Positions 62,491-64,000 of a DNA stretch of 64,000 nt are shown piece after piece. This DNA comes from Bradyrhizobium canariense (GTDB lineage Bacteria; Pseudomonadota; Alphaproteobacteria; Rhizobiales; Xanthobacteraceae): NCBI RefSeq assembly GCF_900105125.1, contig NZ_LT629750.1, forward strand, positions 3,968,001 through 4,032,000, given 5' to 3'. How positions within the stretch are numbered: the first letter of the stretch is position 1; each line of letters begins with the position of its first letter. The notes below the pieces were generated by a model. It saw only the letters and a list, made by a program, of their open reading frames with translations. It was not told the DNA's origin and searched no databases. Made by a program: the position numbers and the translations under genes.

Positions 62491-63786
62491 ATGAACGCTA
62501 TGCTTGAGAAAAGATCAATCGCGATGCCCGGAGCGGTTCAATACGGGTGCTGTCGCCTTTGTGGCGCATCGCTTTCTAAGACCTTCGTCAACCTTGGCAT
62601 GTCGCCCCTGTGCGAGAGCTTCCTGCCCGCCAGCGAGATCGACAAGATGGAGCCTTATTTCCCGCTCCATGCGCTGGTGTGCGAACAGTGCTTTCTCGTG
62701 CAGGTTCGGGAATATGTGCAGCCCGACCACATCTTTAGCGAATATGCATATTTTTCGTCATATTCCGATTCCTGGGTCGAGCATGCGCGCCAGTATTGCG
62801 AAATGGTCGTCGGGCGCTTTGGCCTCGGAGCTGGCAGTGAAGTATTTGAGATTGCGAGCAACGACGGATATTTGCTTCAGCATCTCCTGCCGTTTGGCGT
62901 CTCCGTACTTGGCATCGAGCCTGCGGCCAACGTTGCCGAAGCGGCCCGGCGCAAAAATGTTCCGACCCTAGTTGAGTTTTTCGGATCAGCCTTGGCCCGC
63001 CGTCTAGTATCGGAGGGGAGGCGCGCCGATTTGATCATCGGAAATAACGTCCTGGCACAAGTCCCGGATCTCAATGACTTTACCGCCGGAATGTCCGTGC
63101 TGCTGGCACCGGCAGGGGTTATTACGCTGGAATTCCCACATCTCGAACGGCTCATGGTCGAGAACCAGTTCGATACCATCTATCATGAACATTTTTCGTA
63201 TTTTTCACTGCTTACGATTGATTGGCTCGCACGTCGGCACCGCCTGAGGATATTTGATGTCGAGCAACTTGCTACTCATGGTGGATCACTGCGGGTCTAT
63301 CTCTGTCACGATGAGAGCCGGCATGGAACGTCCTCTCGCGTGGATGAGCTTTTGGCTCATGAGCGCAAGATCGGATTTGAGAACATCGAGAGCTACACGC
63401 AATTCGCGACAAAGGTTCATCGCACGAAGCGCCAGCTGCTGTCATTCTTGGTCGAATGCAAGGAGAAGGGCGCGAGGATATGCGGATATGGCGCACCCGG
63501 CAAAGGCAATACCTTGTTGAATTATTGCGGCATCGGCACCGATTTTCTTGAGTTTACCGTCGATCGCAACCCGTACAAGCACGGACGCTATACGCCGGGG
63601 ATGCACATTCCAATTTATCCAGTGTCTGCGATCGATGAATTCCAGCCGGATTTCCTGCTGATTTTGCCGTGGAATCTAAAGAGCGAGATCGTGAAACAAA
63701 TGCGCCACGTGGGTTCGTGGGGATGCAAGATGATCGTACCCATACCCGACGTGGAGGTAATAAACCCTCGGGACATCGAAACATGA
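62491..63786 (+). CDS. Nucleotide-sugar C-methyltransferase (TylCIII/NovU-like)
   Basis: 431 residues from ATG 62491 (the frame is open from 62419 but without protein character). N-terminal zinc domain CCRLCGASLSKTFVNLGMSP and CEQCFLV (about 18-70), SAM region VFEIASNDGYLLQHLLPFGV (about 117-136), and C-terminal domain ICGYGAPGKGNTLLNYCGIG (about 330-349). This three-part layout is that of C-3/C-5 methyltransferases that build branched deoxysugars. Overlaps the next start by four bases. Makes a branched sugar for the polysaccharide likely. Confidence 0.87.
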   Translation: MNAMLEKRSIAMPGAVQYGCCRLCGASLSKTFVNLGMSPLCESFLPASEIDKMEPYFPLHALVCEQCFLVQVREYVQPDHIFSEYAYFSSYSDSWVEHARQYCEMVVGRFGLGAGSEVFEIASNDGYLLQHLLPFGVSVLGIEPAANVAEAARRKNVPTLVEFFGSALARRLVSEGRRADLIIGNNVLAQVPDLNDFTAGMSVLLAPAGVITLEFPHLERLMVENQFDTIYHEHFSYFSLLTIDWLARRHRLRIFDVEQLATHGGSLRVYLCHDESRHGTSSRVDELLAHERKIGFENIESYTQFATKVHRTKRQLLSFLVECKEKGARICGYGAPGKGNTLLNYCGIGTDFLEFTVDRNPYKHGRYTPGMHIPIYPVSAIDEFQPDFLLILPWNLKSEIVKQMRHVGSWGCKMIVPIPDVEVINPRDIET

Positions 63787-64000
63787 AAGTTGTTCTGTTC
63801 TGCGGCGGACTTGGCACCCGCATTCGCGAGTACTCTGACGCCATTCCGAAACCGATGGTGCCGATTGGCCACCAGCCTATTCTGTGGCACCTCATGCAGT
63901 ACTACAGCCAGTACGGCCATCGGGATTTCATTCTTTGCCTTGGATACAAGGCAAACGTGGTCAAGGATTACTTCCTGAACTACAAGCAGACCACAAGCAG
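63783..64000 (+). CDS. rfbF: Sugar-1-phosphate cytidylyltransferase, start only
   Basis: First 72 codons before the window ends. The text VVLFCGGLGTRIREYSDAIP, then KPMVPIGHQPILWHLMQYYS, is the nucleotide-binding start of glucose-1-phosphate cytidylyltransferases (RfbF). ATGA overlap with the methyltransferase shows coupling. CDP-glucose is the entry to 3,6-dideoxy and branched sugars, in keeping with the neighbours. Confidence 0.85.
   Translation, partial: MKVVLFCGGLGTRIREYSDAIPKPMVPIGHQPILWHLMQYYSQYGHRDFILCLGYKANVVKDYFLNYKQTTS

Overview
The window is about 62% G+C, gene-dense DNA that looks like a chromosome segment of an alphaproteobacterium of the Bradyrhizobium/Rhodopseudomonas type (order Hyphomicrobiales). 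This rests on codon use, on families common in that group (GCG_CRPN repeat protein, short H-NS histone-family proteins, feruloyl-CoA-synthase-like ligases, many orphan ABC and TRAP binding proteins), and on a Hyphomicrobiales-type palindromic repeat at 52211-52320. No rRNA, intact tRNA, CRISPR array or prophage was seen.

Layout, left part. 1-2151: a two-gene unit with a Dyp-type heme peroxidase and a companion protein. 2526-8742: a LysR regulator divergent from a polar amino-acid ABC system (binding protein, fused permease-ATPase) that includes two hydrolase-fold enzymes (M20 and M24) whose usual metal/catalytic residues look altered. 9066-10640: an aldo/keto reductase divergent from a TetR regulator with two matching operators between them. 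10915-14321: an orphan TRAP binding protein, a glyoxalase-fold protein and a pyruvate/indolepyruvate-decarboxylase-type enzyme. 14556-17294: small exported or membrane proteins (Tat protein, DoxX, HAD acid phosphatase, Spy-like LTXXQ protein, GCG_CRPN protein). 17525-20934: an N-terminally truncated LuxR-type regulator, a secreted lipase and a DUF4403 protein. 21250-26479: a HyuA hydantoinase/oxoprolinase, a DUF917 protein, an AroM-LuxR fusion regulator and an MHS-type MFS permease, probably one catabolic locus.

Layout, middle part. 26600-28460 and 35220-37650 are eroded: frameshifted small genes, a broken SOS-associated peptidase gene, a tRNA-3'-end-like scrap and other coding debris. Between them lie an MFS exporter behind a Fur/Mur-like palindrome, an AraC regulator divergent from a GMC oxidoreductase plus an aryl-CoA-ligase-like enzyme, and an aldo/keto reductase. 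37651-45643 holds the most striking unit. A GntR/UTRA regulator is divergent, across a 32-bp perfect palindrome, from a tight operon of ABC importer genes (binding protein, ATPase, permease) interleaved with a two-domain metallophosphoesterase and a DUF3604/PHP-like hydrolase. I infer a substrate-inducible import-and-hydrolysis pathway for an unknown, possibly phosphorylated, compound.

Layout, right part. 45685-64000 is a surface-polysaccharide region: CheR-like methyltransferase, Wzx-type flippase, two H-NS-family proteins, UDP-glucuronate-decarboxylase-type SDR, polyprenyl-phosphate sugar transferase, Wzz/BY-kinase co-polymerase, then a modified-sugar cluster (SDR epimerase, DUF4910 protein, RfbC, another SDR, C-methyltransferase and the start of a sugar-1-phosphate cytidylyltransferase). 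An IS110-family transposase scrap and a broken YbfB/YjiJ-type MFS gene sit in this region. All function calls come from reading the sequence; no database search was run.
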